NCBI RefSeq assembly: GCF_002163755.1
Contig: NZ_CP015864.1
Location: 1,302,001-1,366,000 of the forward strand
Length of the DNA stretch: 64,000 nt
Direction of reading: 5' to 3'
From: Vibrio campbellii CAIM 519 = NBRC 15631 = ATCC 25920
GTDB lineage: Bacteria; Pseudomonadota; Gammaproteobacteria; Enterobacterales; Vibrionaceae
A program made the position numbers and the translations under genes. The notes below the pieces were generated by a model, which saw only the letters and a list, made by a program, of their open reading frames with translations, was not told where the DNA came from and searched no databases. This document shows, one piece after another, positions 53,637-62,818 of the stretch; position 1 is the first letter of the stretch, and the number at the start of each line of letters is the position of its first letter.

Positions 53637-54881
53637 TTACGAAGGTCTTGCCCTTTTCATTCTGCGTTTGATGTTGTTCTCTTTGACCATGTAGTCGAAT
53701 AAAGGAGCAAACAAGTTGGCAAACAGAATCGCTAACATAATGCCTTCAGGATAGGCTGGGTTGAGTACTCGGATAAATATCGTCATCACACCAATCAAGA
53801 TACCGTAAGCCCACTTACCACCATTAGTAAAAGCAGCGGATACTGGATCTGTCGCCATAAAGAAGGTACCAAACGCAACACCACCGATCACGAAGTGCCA
53901 ATAGAACGGCATAGAGAACATGGGATTTGTATTCGATCCAATCGCATTAAGCAGTAGCGAAGTTACGGCTAAGCCAACAAAGACCCCAGCAACAATTCGC
54001 CACGAAGCGATCTTCATGAAGATTAGCACTAGACCTGTGAGCGCAATAAGTAAGGTTGAGACTTCCCCCATCGAACCGGGCAGATTGCCAACAAACGCAT
54101 CCATCCATGAGATAGACTGCCCCGTCATGTTGTTCGTCAAGGCACTCTGACCACCTTCATACCATTGGCTCAGCGGTGTAGCGCCAGAGTAACCATCTGC
54201 CGCAACCCAAACAGCACCGCCAGACATGTTAGCGGGATAAGCAAAGTACAAGAAGGCTCGCCCTGCTAGTGCCGGGTTTAAGAAGTTTCGCCCCGTGCCA
54301 CCGAAGATTTCTTTCGCTACCACAATACCAAAAGTGATACCTAAGGCGGCTTGCCACAGTGGAATGGTTGGCGGCAGAATCAATGAGAACAGAATGGAGC
54401 TCACGAAGAAGCCTTCATTCACTTCATGTTTGCGGATGATGGCAAACAGAACTTCCCAAAAACCACCAACGATGAATACCGTCGCGTAGACAGGCAGAAA
54501 ATAGGTCGCGCCAACAAGCATTTTGCTTGCCCAACCTGCTTGGCTCGCGACTTCTACCGAACCCCAAACCCAGCTTAGCCCCCAAGAGGCATCAATGGCT
54601 TGCTGCGCTGCTACTTGGTCAAGACCGTAGAGCAAAGCGTCGCTGGATTGCTGCCCCATGTTGTACATGCCCCAAAACATCGCGGGGAAAACGGCTAGCC
54701 ACACCATAATCATGATCCGCTTTAGGTCTATGCTGTCTCGAACATGAGTAGCGCCGTGATTCACTTTACCCGGCGTGTAAAAAAGGGTTTCGACAGCTTC
54801 AAAAAGTGGGTAGAACTTTTGGTATTTGCCTCCCGGTTCAAACTTTGGTGAGACCTTCTCAAAATAATGCTTTAGACTCAT
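53637..54881 (-). CDS. nqrB: Orphan Na+-translocating NADH:quinone reductase subunit B, 414 aa
   Basis: An inner-membrane NqrB-type protein of full family length with about nine to ten helices. Family blocks are MSLKHYFEKVSPKFEPGGKY, NHGATHVRDSIDLKRIMI and the covalent FMN threonine in DGYSGATPLSQW (about residue 223-236). The C-terminal segment FIRVLNPAYPEGIMLAILF is conserved. No nqrA, C, D, E or F is next to it. The ATG follows GGAGGAGA. It probably is a second copy besides the main nqr operon elsewhere. Confidence 0.82.
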   Translation of the reverse strand: MSLKHYFEKVSPKFEPGGKYQKFYPLFEAVETLFYTPGKVNHGATHVRDSIDLKRIMIMVWLAVFPAMFWGMYNMGQQSSDALLYGLDQVAAQQAIDASWGLSWVWGSVEVASQAGWASKMLVGATYFLPVYATVFIVGGFWEVLFAIIRKHEVNEGFFVSSILFSLILPPTIPLWQAALGITFGIVVAKEIFGGTGRNFLNPALAGRAFLYFAYPANMSGGAVWVAADGYSGATPLSQWYEGGQSALTNNMTGQSISWMDAFVGNLPGSMGEVSTLLIALTGLVLIFMKIASWRIVAGVFVGLAVTSLLLNAIGSNTNPMFSMPFYWHFVIGGVAFGTFFMATDPVSAAFTNGGKWAYGILIGVMTIFIRVLNPAYPEGIMLAILFANLFAPLFDYMVKENNIKRRMKRARPS

Positions 54882-55050
54882 AACGTCTCCTCCTCTAGAA
54901 GTGTTACGAGTGCCACTCAAAAGCGATCTTTTTTTACTCTTTTCACTCTTCTGTTCCGTACCTACAAGTTCGTCCGTAATTCCCTGCAATTATGTAAACC
55001 GTGAAAGTCGTGCTTATACTCAATCAATAACAAAACAACGGAGTGAATTT

Positions 55051-55458
55051 ATGAAGTTAAGGATGATGTGGACGACCATTGTGGCGATTACCGCGCTTCC
55101 ATTCGCAAACAGCGCAACAGCAGTCGACAAACAAATGCCACCGGCTTTGAAAAAGAAAATGCAAGCGATATGCGGCGCACAAGGTGGCGTTCCAGGAGGG
55201 TGGCAAGTAGCGAAAGTCACCCCTGATGCAGAGCGTTCTCTCAGTATGATTTTGTATCAAATGAACGCCACGGATAAGCTAAAACAAATCAATGATGTGA
55301 GAACCCAAGTCGTCGGCGGCATACACTATGCGATGGAGTTTGAACTCAAAGACGGGCAAGTGTGGAATGCGATTGTTTTGCACAGTGCCCGAGGCGATTA
55401 CATGATTGAAAGACACGCCAAGAAAGGTGAACTTTGCCCTAAAGGTGGAGAATCTTAA
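55051..55458 (+). CDS. Exported cystatin-like protein, 135 aa
   Basis: The signal peptide ends about residue 26 (NSATA). The mature part contains ICGAQGGVPGGW near its start, MNATDKLKQINDVRTQVVGGIHYAMEFEL with the cystatin QxVxG motif (QVVGG), and QVWNAIVLHS. This pattern resembles the cystatin (I25) fold; a helix-then-strands order is consistent. It may inhibit a cysteine protease or simply share the fold. GGAGTG precedes the ATG at 55051. It is single. Confidence 0.65.
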   Translation: MKLRMMWTTIVAITALPFANSATAVDKQMPPALKKKMQAICGAQGGVPGGWQVAKVTPDAERSLSMILYQMNATDKLKQINDVRTQVVGGIHYAMEFELKDGQVWNAIVLHSARGDYMIERHAKKGELCPKGGES

Positions 55459-55504
55459 CGGCTCTTCCAAATACAGCAAAGGCGACAGTTTAGTCGCCTT
55501 TGTT

Positions 55505-56026
55505 TTATGTCGAGATGACTTTCTTTACGAACTCGGCTTTAGCATCCGTATATTTTTCGATGGTTATTTCAGCTTGCTCCACCAAAGAAAACTTCAGAGT
55601 TAGATACTCGCTTCTAAGCTCAGCACTTCCATTTAGTCTATCTCGAAATTGAATCCAGTCTCGCCACAACTGTCCTTGATACTGAGTGATGTGCAGATAG
55701 TGTGTTTTGACTTGATAAGAATCATCGGTGAACTTCGCAAAGACAATCTCATCTTGCTTTTCCACTTTCAACCGCAGAAATCCAACACTTTTCAGTGCAT
55801 CAATCAGTTTTGGAGAAACATGAGGAAAGTGCTCAATACCTAGCACCATATCGATAATAGGTTTGGCAGGCATATTCATAATGGCAGTACTGCCAATATG
55901 CTCGATTTGAGTTAGCGGTATCTCCGTCATTAACGCCAGTTCAAAGCGGCAACGCACAAACTCCTGTCGCCATGCAGGGTCATGCTTAACAACGTCGACT
56001 TTGTGATTGGCTAAACCTAATTTCAT
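55505..56026 (-). CDS. GrpB family protein (UPF0157), 173 aa
   Basis: A nucleotidyltransferase-superfamily-like protein: VDVVKHDPAWRQEF near the start, IEHIGSTAIMNMPAKPIIDMVLGIE (about 45-70) with the family GSTA and D motif, and HYLHITQYQGQLWRDWIQFRDRL. Family function is unknown, though GrpB members are often near CoA or antibiotic genes. The ATG at 56026 has GGAGAGGGATGG upstream. Confidence 0.85.
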   Translation of the reverse strand: MKLGLANHKVDVVKHDPAWRQEFVRCRFELALMTEIPLTQIEHIGSTAIMNMPAKPIIDMVLGIEHFPHVSPKLIDALKSVGFLRLKVEKQDEIVFAKFTDDSYQVKTHYLHITQYQGQLWRDWIQFRDRLNGSAELRSEYLTLKFSLVEQAEITIEKYTDAKAEFVKKVIST

Positions 56027-56082
56027 CCATCCCTCTCCTAATAAACCCAAATATCATAAGAAGGAAATTATTCAATCACCAA

Positions 56083-56174
56083 AGTAAAAGCCAAACTTCC
56101 AGCACACCCGACACTAATAACCTAACAAACAAAGTCATTATTTTTCTGGGGTACTTCTAGTTTGGCTTTTTACT
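56083..56174. repeat. Imperfect inverted repeat downstream of lhgO
   Basis: AGTAAAAGCCAAACT (56083-56097) and AGTTTGGCTTTTTACT (56159-56174) are inverted copies with a one-base difference, bounding about 60 bases. It could be a terminator for the lhgO operon or the ends of a small repeat. Confidence 0.45.
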
Positions 56175-56175
56175 G

Positions 56176-57408
56176 TTAAACCGCCTCGGTTTTTGCCTCT
56201 ATCTTCTCATTCACTTTATCGCAAATGTACTCCCCAATCGGCATTGCAGATGTCGCTGCGGGAGAGGGTGCATTGCAAACATGCAGGCTTCTTGCGCTCT
56301 CGGCAAACAAGAAGTCATGAACCAAAGTGCCATCAGATAACACCGCTTGCGCGCGAATACCCGCAGGATATGGTTTGAGATCTTCGACCTTGATGCTTGG
56401 GCAGTATTTGTTGACCAACTTGAGATAGCCCGGCTTCCACCACGAGTTCTTAAACTCATCCAATCCGGTTTTTAGATGCTTTTGTGTCACCTTCCAGAAA
56501 CCTGAAAAGCTGAGCATTTGCATGGTATCTTGCAGGCTAAAGTTGACCTTATCGTACCCTTCTCGCTTCCAGCCTTGCACCGCATTTGGACCAACGGTCA
56601 CACTGCCATCAATCATACGCGTGAGGTGGACACCCAAAAAAGGCAAATCAGGATCTGGGATTGGGTAAATAAGATGATTCACCACTTGGTCGTGTTTGCT
56701 ATCTAATCGGTAGTATTCACCACGATAAGGGATGATCTGAAAGTCAGTGGGAATACCCATCATCTTAGTCATGCGATCCGCCATCAAGCCACTGCAAGTA
56801 ACCAAGAACTTGGTATTGAGCTGCATGGTTTGACCGTCTGAAATGCAGGTAAGTTGGACTTCTTCATCCTTCTCTTCGGCAGCCACTACTTTGGTTCTCA
56901 GGCTGATTTGACCACCGAGCTTTTGGAACTCTTCCGCCATCTGCTCAGTGACCAAACGATAATCGACAATACTGGTGGTTTTGACATAAATCGCGCCCAA
57001 GCCTGTGATGTTTGGCTCAGCCAGCTTGAGTTGAACTTCATCGAGTAGCTTTACGTCGATGCCGTTGACATGGCAGCGCTCATAGAGGGCATTCATACGT
57101 TCGACTTCTTGCTCATTGGTAGCAACCAGTAACTTGCCACAGTTCTCCACCGGAATATCGTGCTCGGCGCAGAACGAAATGGTTCGCTCTACCCCTCGCT
57201 TACAAAAATCTGCCTTTAAGCTGCCCGGTGCGTAGTACACCCCGGCATGAATCACGCCACTATTATGTCCGGTTTGGTGCTTGGCAAAACCGGACTCTTT
57301 CTCAACCAATAAAATGGATTTGCCTGGATGACGTTGCTGCAGTTGCCATGCTGTCGACACACCAACGATACCGCCACCAACAATGATGTAGTCATAGGCT
57401 GATTTCAT
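56176..57408 (-). CDS. lhgO: L-2-hydroxyglutarate oxidase, 410 aa
   Basis: An FAD enzyme of the DAO family: YIIVGGGIVGVSTAWQLQ (about 6-23), HQTGHNSGVIHAGVYYAPGSLKADFC (residues 45-70), PYRGEYYRL, and a C-terminal AGIRAQAVLSDGTLVHDF. The block HSGVIHAGVYY-like is typical of LhgO/LhgD (YgaF). It oxidises L-2-hydroxyglutarate to 2-oxoglutarate and passes electrons to the quinone pool. GAGG lies five bases before the ATG. It starts nine bases after the TRAP permease stop, in the same operon. Confidence 0.9.
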   Translation of the reverse strand: MKSAYDYIIVGGGIVGVSTAWQLQQRHPGKSILLVEKESGFAKHQTGHNSGVIHAGVYYAPGSLKADFCKRGVERTISFCAEHDIPVENCGKLLVATNEQEVERMNALYERCHVNGIDVKLLDEVQLKLAEPNITGLGAIYVKTTSIVDYRLVTEQMAEEFQKLGGQISLRTKVVAAEEKDEEVQLTCISDGQTMQLNTKFLVTCSGLMADRMTKMMGIPTDFQIIPYRGEYYRLDSKHDQVVNHLIYPIPDPDLPFLGVHLTRMIDGSVTVGPNAVQGWKREGYDKVNFSLQDTMQMLSFSGFWKVTQKHLKTGLDEFKNSWWKPGYLKLVNKYCPSIKVEDLKPYPAGIRAQAVLSDGTLVHDFLFAESARSLHVCNAPSPAATSAMPIGEYICDKVNEKIEAKTEAV

Positions 57409-57416
57409 GCGACCTC

Positions 57417-59540
57417 TTATAAAACCGATAGTTGAGATTGTTGCAATTTGAACTTGCGACCACTGTAAATAAAAATCGCGACAAATCCCGCGCAGCTTGC
57501 TACACGAACCAACATTGGGATGTCGTACCAAACCAGCAATGTACCCACCACAATCAACACAAGACGCAGCAGAATGTTTAGAGGACCTTCCAAGTAACCT
57601 TCAATCGCACCAATCAATGCATAGGTACCAATGATTGCAAAGAAGCCGACGGTAATCACCGACGTCACATCCCAACTTACCAAGCCTGTGTAGGCAATAA
57701 GTAGCGGCACAAGATACAAACCTTTGGCGATTTTCCACGCCATTAAACCGGTGCGCATTGGCGGTGTTTTTGCAATGGTTGCCGCAGCAAAAGCGGTCAA
57801 ACACACTGGAGGGGTTACGTTGCTGTCTTGCGATAACCAAAAGATAATGAGGTGAGCAGCCAGCAGTGCTAAGCCTACCGCTTCCATACCTAGACTTTGC
57901 TCTAGTAGGGTTTCCATAAAGTCAGCAGGCACTAACGCCACCATTTCTTTTGCAGTTTCCAACGCCATTGGCGCATTAAGCAGTTCCAGCTTTTCTGGCG
58001 CCGCCAACATAAAGATGGCTTTTGCTTGCTCCGGCAATTGACCCGACACCATTAATTCAAGCAATTGGTTTTCCGCAATCAACTTGTACAGCGCAGGGGC
58101 AGACAGTGTACCCAAAACAATGTAAGCCGCCGTTACTGGTAACCCCATGCCCAATACCAGAGAGGCGAGCGCAATAAGAACGATCATAATGAACAAGTCG
58201 CCATTCGCCCAGCCGTCGATCATCAATGAGAACGTGTTACCGATGCCCGTGGTGCTGATCACGTTGACCACCAAACCAATACCCACAAGCAATACGGCGG
58301 TTGTCGCCATGTTTTTCGCGCCTTGCGAAAGCGCTTCGATGATCGCTTTTGGTCCCATTTTGTGATCTTTTGAGAACCAAGAAGCCACCACAACAGAAAT
58401 GATCGATAGACCCGCCGCGTAAGTTGGCGTAAAGCCTTGGACCAAAAGAGTAACCAATACAGCGAGCGGAATAAGGTTGTGCCAGCCGCTAACCACGACT
58501 TTGAGTAGAGATTCATCGCTGGTCGTGATCTTCTGAACGCCGCTGCGTTTAGCTTCGATACGCACAAAGAACGCCACAGACAAGAAGTAGATAAGAGCTG
58601 GAATGAAAGAAACCGCGATGATATCAACATAAGGAATTTGCGTGTAAGACGCCATGATGAAAGCACCCGCCCCCATCACTGGTGGCATCAACTGACCACC
58701 TGTCGATGCAGCTGCTTCAACGCCCGCGGCAAAGCGCGAAGGGAAACCCGCTTTTTGCATCAAAGGAATACTGATAACACCGGTTGAAACCGTATTTGCC
58801 ACGCTAGAGCCAGATACGGAGCCCATCAAGCCCGAGCCAATTACTGCGATAAAACCGGGACCGCCGATGATTTTGCCAGCCGCCGCACGTGCCACATTGA
58901 TGATGTAATCGCCGACGCCAGAGCGAACAAGAAACGCACCAAACAGAATGAACATGAATACAAAAGTCCAACTGATGCGTGAAATAGAACCGAACATGCC
59001 CTCTGAAGAATAGAAACTGCGGTAAAGTAAAGTTTCCATACTCAAACCCGGGAAGTGGAAAATACCGGTTGCCCACTTACCCCAAAGCACAACGTAGCTT
59101 AAACACACCACAATCAGCACTGGAATAAACCAGCCCATAGTACGTCGAATCAGTTCGATAACAATCAAGATGGCCAAGATGGCGAACACCCAATCGCTGG
59201 TCACGAACTTCACACCGCGTTCGTACAGCGCGTCTTCGGCATAAGGAATGTAGAGCAAGCACGCGACGGCCCCCATGGCAATCAACACATCGACGCCCAG
59301 TGCAATCTTACTCTGCTTGAGAGAGATATGGGCCGGGTACCAAAGCGCACAAATTACTGCAAAACCAGCAAAGTGAGTGGCAGAAATCCATAACTCCGGT
59401 AACGTCGATAAGGTATTAAACCAAATGTGCAAAACAGATAGCATCACGGCAAACACTGTGATTGTGGTCGTTACCCACGGAAAGTCTGTGCGCGTGGGCA
59501 GCTCAAACTTCTGCAATTCCTTCTCTATTGAGTCGCTCAT
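57417..59540 (-). CDS. TRAP transporter fused permease (4TM/12TM), 707 aa
   Basis: A single membrane chain joins a small DctQ-like part (four helices, about residues 25-210) and a large DctM-like part (about 215-620). The signature is GSVSGSSVANTVSTGVISIPLMQKAGFPSRFAAGVEAAASTGGQLMPP. Additional C-terminal helices follow. This fused architecture accompanies TAXI-type binding proteins. The ATG at 59540 follows GGAGTATAAG. The binding protein is upstream and LhgO downstream, so the operon is TAXI-permease-lhgO. Confidence 0.9.
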   Translation of the reverse strand: MSDSIEKELQKFELPTRTDFPWVTTTITVFAVMLSVLHIWFNTLSTLPELWISATHFAGFAVICALWYPAHISLKQSKIALGVDVLIAMGAVACLLYIPYAEDALYERGVKFVTSDWVFAILAILIVIELIRRTMGWFIPVLIVVCLSYVVLWGKWATGIFHFPGLSMETLLYRSFYSSEGMFGSISRISWTFVFMFILFGAFLVRSGVGDYIINVARAAAGKIIGGPGFIAVIGSGLMGSVSGSSVANTVSTGVISIPLMQKAGFPSRFAAGVEAAASTGGQLMPPVMGAGAFIMASYTQIPYVDIIAVSFIPALIYFLSVAFFVRIEAKRSGVQKITTSDESLLKVVVSGWHNLIPLAVLVTLLVQGFTPTYAAGLSIISVVVASWFSKDHKMGPKAIIEALSQGAKNMATTAVLLVGIGLVVNVISTTGIGNTFSLMIDGWANGDLFIMIVLIALASLVLGMGLPVTAAYIVLGTLSAPALYKLIAENQLLELMVSGQLPEQAKAIFMLAAPEKLELLNAPMALETAKEMVALVPADFMETLLEQSLGMEAVGLALLAAHLIIFWLSQDSNVTPPVCLTAFAAATIAKTPPMRTGLMAWKIAKGLYLVPLLIAYTGLVSWDVTSVITVGFFAIIGTYALIGAIEGYLEGPLNILLRLVLIVVGTLLVWYDIPMLVRVASCAGFVAIFIYSGRKFKLQQSQLSVL

Positions 59541-59628
59541 CTTATACTCCAAGCTCTAGCGGCTTTTTTCGTTTTAAATCGTTTGTAGGGATTAGATGCC
59601 CCAAGCCAGTGCTCGGGGCGAGCTGACG

Positions 59629-60639
59629 TTATTTCGCCATTAGGTCTGATGGGATTTCGATGCCCATTTCTTTGTAGTAACGCGCGGCACCTGGGTGAAG
59701 AGGTACTGGCAAGCCAGCAATTGCTTTTTCCATCGCCATTGCTTTGGTTGCTTTATGAATACCTTGTAGGAATGGCAAGTTCTCGTATATTGCTTTCGTT
59801 AGCTGGTATACGTCTTCTTCCGAGATATCTTCACGAACGGCCAAGAAGTTTGGTTGTGCGATAGTCGTGATCGGCTTGTCCAGACCTGGGTAGGTGTTGG
59901 CTGGGATCTCGTATTTCGTCCAAAGGTTATAGTGGCCATTCGCCTCTTTGATTTGTTCGTCTGTAAACGAAAGAATCGAGATGTCTTTACCAAGCGCAGC
60001 AAAAGCTTGAGTGACCGCCCCAACGGGGACTCCCGCTGGCGTGTTCATGCCGTCAATAGTGCCGTTTTGAAGCGCACTCGCGCTACCGCCGTAGCCCATG
60101 TAGGCTAGATTGAATTTATCTGGGTCGACATTCAGACCTTTCATGATTTGACGACCAGAATTCTCTGTACCAGAGTTTTTCTTACCGATGGAGAACTTCT
60201 TACCATCTAGGTTGTTTAGATCTGTCACCGTGCCCGTTTTTGCTAGGTCAGAGCGAACAATAAAGTGCTCAACATTTTGCCACAGCATAGAGACTGAACG
60301 CAGCTGCTCTTGGCGACCACTCTTCTCATAAGGACCTTCGCCAGACCAAGCCCACGCACCGTATAAGCCCTGCAGAATCGCGAACTGGGCTTCGTTTTCG
60401 TTCAACAGTTTGACGTTTTCACCAGATCCAGCAGAGCTAATAGCAGAGAGGGAGAAGTGATGTTTAGGTGCTAATTTCACTTTACTTAATGTCGCCAGTG
60501 CTACACCCACTGGGTAGTAAGTTCCGCCTGTCGATGCCGTTGCAAGAATGTAGCTACGCTCTTCCGCTACTGCATTAGCAGCAATACCAAAAGAAGTCAC
60601 AGCGACAGCTAAAGCTTTTACCAGCTTATTCATTTTCAT
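59629..60639 (-). CDS. TAXI-family TRAP substrate-binding protein, 336 aa
   Basis: The signal peptide ends about residue 24 (ANAVA). The mature part shows ILATASTGGTYYPVGVALA, SAGSGENVKLLNENEAQFAI, FSIGKKNSGTENSGRQIM and VYQLTKAIYENLPFL, characteristic of TAXI proteins. These bind glutamate, 2-oxoglutarate or related acids for TRAP permeases. Because the operon ends in lhgO, an L-2-hydroxyglutarate-like substrate is plausible. GGAGAG stands before the ATG. A sigma-54 promoter lies at 60715-60731. Confidence 0.9.
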   Translation of the reverse strand: MKMNKLVKALAVAVTSFGIAANAVAEERSYILATASTGGTYYPVGVALATLSKVKLAPKHHFSLSAISSAGSGENVKLLNENEAQFAILQGLYGAWAWSGEGPYEKSGRQEQLRSVSMLWQNVEHFIVRSDLAKTGTVTDLNNLDGKKFSIGKKNSGTENSGRQIMKGLNVDPDKFNLAYMGYGGSASALQNGTIDGMNTPAGVPVGAVTQAFAALGKDISILSFTDEQIKEANGHYNLWTKYEIPANTYPGLDKPITTIAQPNFLAVREDISEEDVYQLTKAIYENLPFLQGIHKATKAMAMEKAIAGLPVPLHPGAARYYKEMGIEIPSDLMAK

Positions 60640-61268
60640 TATTACTCTCCGTGTAGTCGTTTCACGATTTGGATTTACAAGGCATTAAACCTTCATTAAC
60701 AACAAATAGCCTAGAGCAATAGAAATGCCAACTTTTAAGCTGTTGTATTTATTGAGATAAAAATCAAGACCCCGTATAAATGAGCAAAATCATGCTGATT
60801 TGATAACAAAGCGATAAGCAAGATATTGCCTATTTCTGAGGATAAATTTGTGCAACTACACAGCAAAAGGTTAATGAAATGTGATCTGGAATGAAAAAAT
60901 GCTCCGTTTGCCGATGAGCAATATTTTGCCGATGAGCTCTTGGGCTGAACCGGAGCTAAAGCGTCTTAACAATAAGAAGAAACAGCGCATCATTCTAAAC
61001 TGCTCACTTTATCGGCGGAGCTTTGCAGCCTAAACGACTACAAATAGCACAAAAATACAGCAAAACAAGCAATGTTACAGAAATGAAAAGTCATTTATTC
61101 TGATTTTGAATTTAAAAACCAGTTCGATCCACCAGTTCAGAAACAAACATTGACCGTATCAACTTATTTTCTTCTTCGGGGTTGTGCCAATGGCCCCATG
61201 TTCGTTAGGGTAACAACACGCCAAGGCAAACGTATTCCTTGGTATCTTTTCGTCATTAAGGATCATCC
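60640..61268. other. Divergent region: sigma-54 promoter and brnQ promoter
   Basis: The 630-base gap holds the TAXI operon promoter (60715-60731) on the minus side and the brnQ leader promoter on the plus side. No further gene was found in it. Confidence 0.55.
60715..60731 (-). promoter_or_regulatory. Sigma-54 promoter of the TAXI-TRAP-lhgO operon
   Basis: Minus-strand TTGGCATTTCTATTGCT, with GG and GC spaced by ten bases. It differs from TTGGCAC-N5-TTGCW by one base (C to T at the sixth or seventh position). It would start transcription about 65 bases before the binding-protein ATG. Confidence 0.7.
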
Positions 61269-61364
61269 ATGTCAGCAACTGCGCAATCACAATTCGCTTT
61301 AAAACGCCCATCTGGCGTTGCTGCTGCGATCCTCCTGCTCTCTCTGGAACTGATTCAGAGCTGA
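61269..61364 (+). CDS. Leader peptide upstream of brnQ, 31 aa
   Basis: The peptide begins MSATAQSQFALKRPSGVAAA and continues ILLLSLELIQS, with Ile and Leu codons clustered (six of ten residues after the alanines), as in attenuator leaders of branched-chain genes. AAGGATC lies before the ATG. The stop overlaps the first arm of an exclusive hairpin pair: AGCTGACAG (61359-61367) / CTGTCAGCT (61384-61392) versus GTCAGCTT (61386-61393) / AAGCTGAC (61400-61407). No U-run follows the second hairpin, so control may be translational. Confidence 0.7.
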   Translation: MSATAQSQFALKRPSGVAAAILLLSLELIQS

Positions 61365-61407
61365 CAGGCTATATCTAAACTTTCTGTCAGCTTGAGAAGA
61401 AGCTGAC
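61359..61407 (+). promoter_or_regulatory. Mutually exclusive hairpins of the brnQ leader
   Basis: Segment 61384-61393 can pair either with 61359-61367 (9 bp) or with 61400-61407 (8 bp). Stalling of a ribosome at the Ile/Leu codons would block the first pairing. The later segment 61431-61436 (ATTCCT) could cover AGGAAT of the brnQ ribosome site. Confidence 0.55.
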
Positions 61408-61472
61408 GGGAACACCACATACTCCTCCCATTCCTTTCAGTTTCTTCCAAGCGAAACATAAGAGGAATAACA

Positions 61473-62783
61473 ATGTTAAGCGCACGCAATATCGCCGCTT
61501 TGGGCTTCATGACTTTCGCCATGTACTTAGGCGCGGGTAACCTGATCTTCCCTCCATTTTTGGGTTATCAAGCAGGTGAAAACTTTCTGAGCGGGATGTC
61601 TGGCTTCCTCTTGACGGGTGTAGGTCTGCCTGCAATGGCACTAGTAATGGTGGCTATCGTTAACGGTTCAGACAAACTAACCGCAGCCCTACCTAAACCT
61701 TTGGCAACCAGTTTTTGGGTGATGGTGTTTATCGTGATTGGCCCTGCGTTCGTAATACCACGTGCGATTACTGTGGCCTACCAATTTAGCTTTGCACCAA
61801 TGTTTGGTGATGCCGCTTTGGTGCCTTTCACTATTGCCTTCTGCGTTATCACCATTTTATTCGCCCTATATCCGGGTAAGTTGGTCGACAACCTAGGTAA
61901 GATCTTAACTCCTGCTTTGATGGCTATCTTGGTGATCATGTCTGTGACCGCATTGGTTTACCCTGCTGGCGAACTAACCACAGCAACAGGTCCATACGTA
62001 TCTGGCGCATTTGCTGAAGGCTTAACCCAAGGCTACATGACAATGGACGCGCTAGGCTCTATAGGTTTTGGTTGGATTATTTTCCGTGCGATTCGCAGCA
62101 TGGGGGTAGATTGTCCGAAAGCCACCGCAAAATACACGCTAATCGCCGCTTTGATGTACGCGGTTGCGATGGCATTTGTTTACATCTCATTGGCTTACAT
62201 TGGCTCGACGAGCTCATACTTAGGTTCTGAATTCAGTAACGGTGGCGATATCCTAACGGCGTTCACCTTCAACCACTTTGGTGCGTTTGGTTCACTATTG
62301 CTAGGTGCCGTAATGGTATTGGCTTGTTTGACTACTGCTATCGGCGTAACCACTGCAGGTAGTGAGTTTTACGATAATACTTTCAGCAAAGTGAACTACA
62401 AAGGCTGCGTTATTACGACCATGGTGTTGGCAGGTTTGATTGCTAACGTAGGTCTGGAGCAACTATTGGCTATCACATTGCCTGCGGTTGTGGTGCTTCA
62501 CCCAGTGGCGATTGCATTGATGATCATGGCACCCGTGCGCAACAAGATGTCACAGTTCATGGTGGTAGCGACGGCGTTCACTGCTCTAGTGTTTGGTTGT
62601 GTTGATGCGCTGCACATCCTAGGTTACATGCCAGAAGCGGCAAACCAATGGTTAGACAGCAACATGCCGCTGTACCACTACTTTGCAAGTTGGATTGTTC
62701 CGACGATCGCTATGGTGGTTGTGGGCGTAGTATTTACCCGCAAGGCAAGCCAACAAAAAGCCGAGTTGGTGAACCAAGCCTAG
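61473..62783 (+). CDS. brnQ: Branched-chain amino acid carrier BrnQ, 436 aa
   Basis: An inner-membrane LIVCS-family symporter with about twelve helices. The N-terminal block IAALGFMTFAMYLGAGNLIFPPFLGYQAG and later GFGWIIFRAIRSMGV and ACLTTAIGVTTAGSEF are family signatures. It imports leucine, isoleucine and valine with Na+. AGAGGAAT precedes the ATG. A leader peptide is upstream and a terminator lies at 62821-62849. Confidence 0.92.
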   Translation: MLSARNIAALGFMTFAMYLGAGNLIFPPFLGYQAGENFLSGMSGFLLTGVGLPAMALVMVAIVNGSDKLTAALPKPLATSFWVMVFIVIGPAFVIPRAITVAYQFSFAPMFGDAALVPFTIAFCVITILFALYPGKLVDNLGKILTPALMAILVIMSVTALVYPAGELTTATGPYVSGAFAEGLTQGYMTMDALGSIGFGWIIFRAIRSMGVDCPKATAKYTLIAALMYAVAMAFVYISLAYIGSTSSYLGSEFSNGGDILTAFTFNHFGAFGSLLLGAVMVLACLTTAIGVTTAGSEFYDNTFSKVNYKGCVITTMVLAGLIANVGLEQLLAITLPAVVVLHPVAIALMIMAPVRNKMSQFMVVATAFTALVFGCVDALHILGYMPEAANQWLDSNMPLYHYFASWIVPTIAMVVVGVVFTRKASQQKAELVNQA

Positions 62784-62818
62784 ATCGGCAAGTACCTTAA
62801 CAAATAAGTACCTCAACA

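Noticed and set aside
61386..61407. Classical transcription attenuator terminator before brnQ
   Set aside because: The second hairpin is not followed by a U-run, so I do not call it a terminator.
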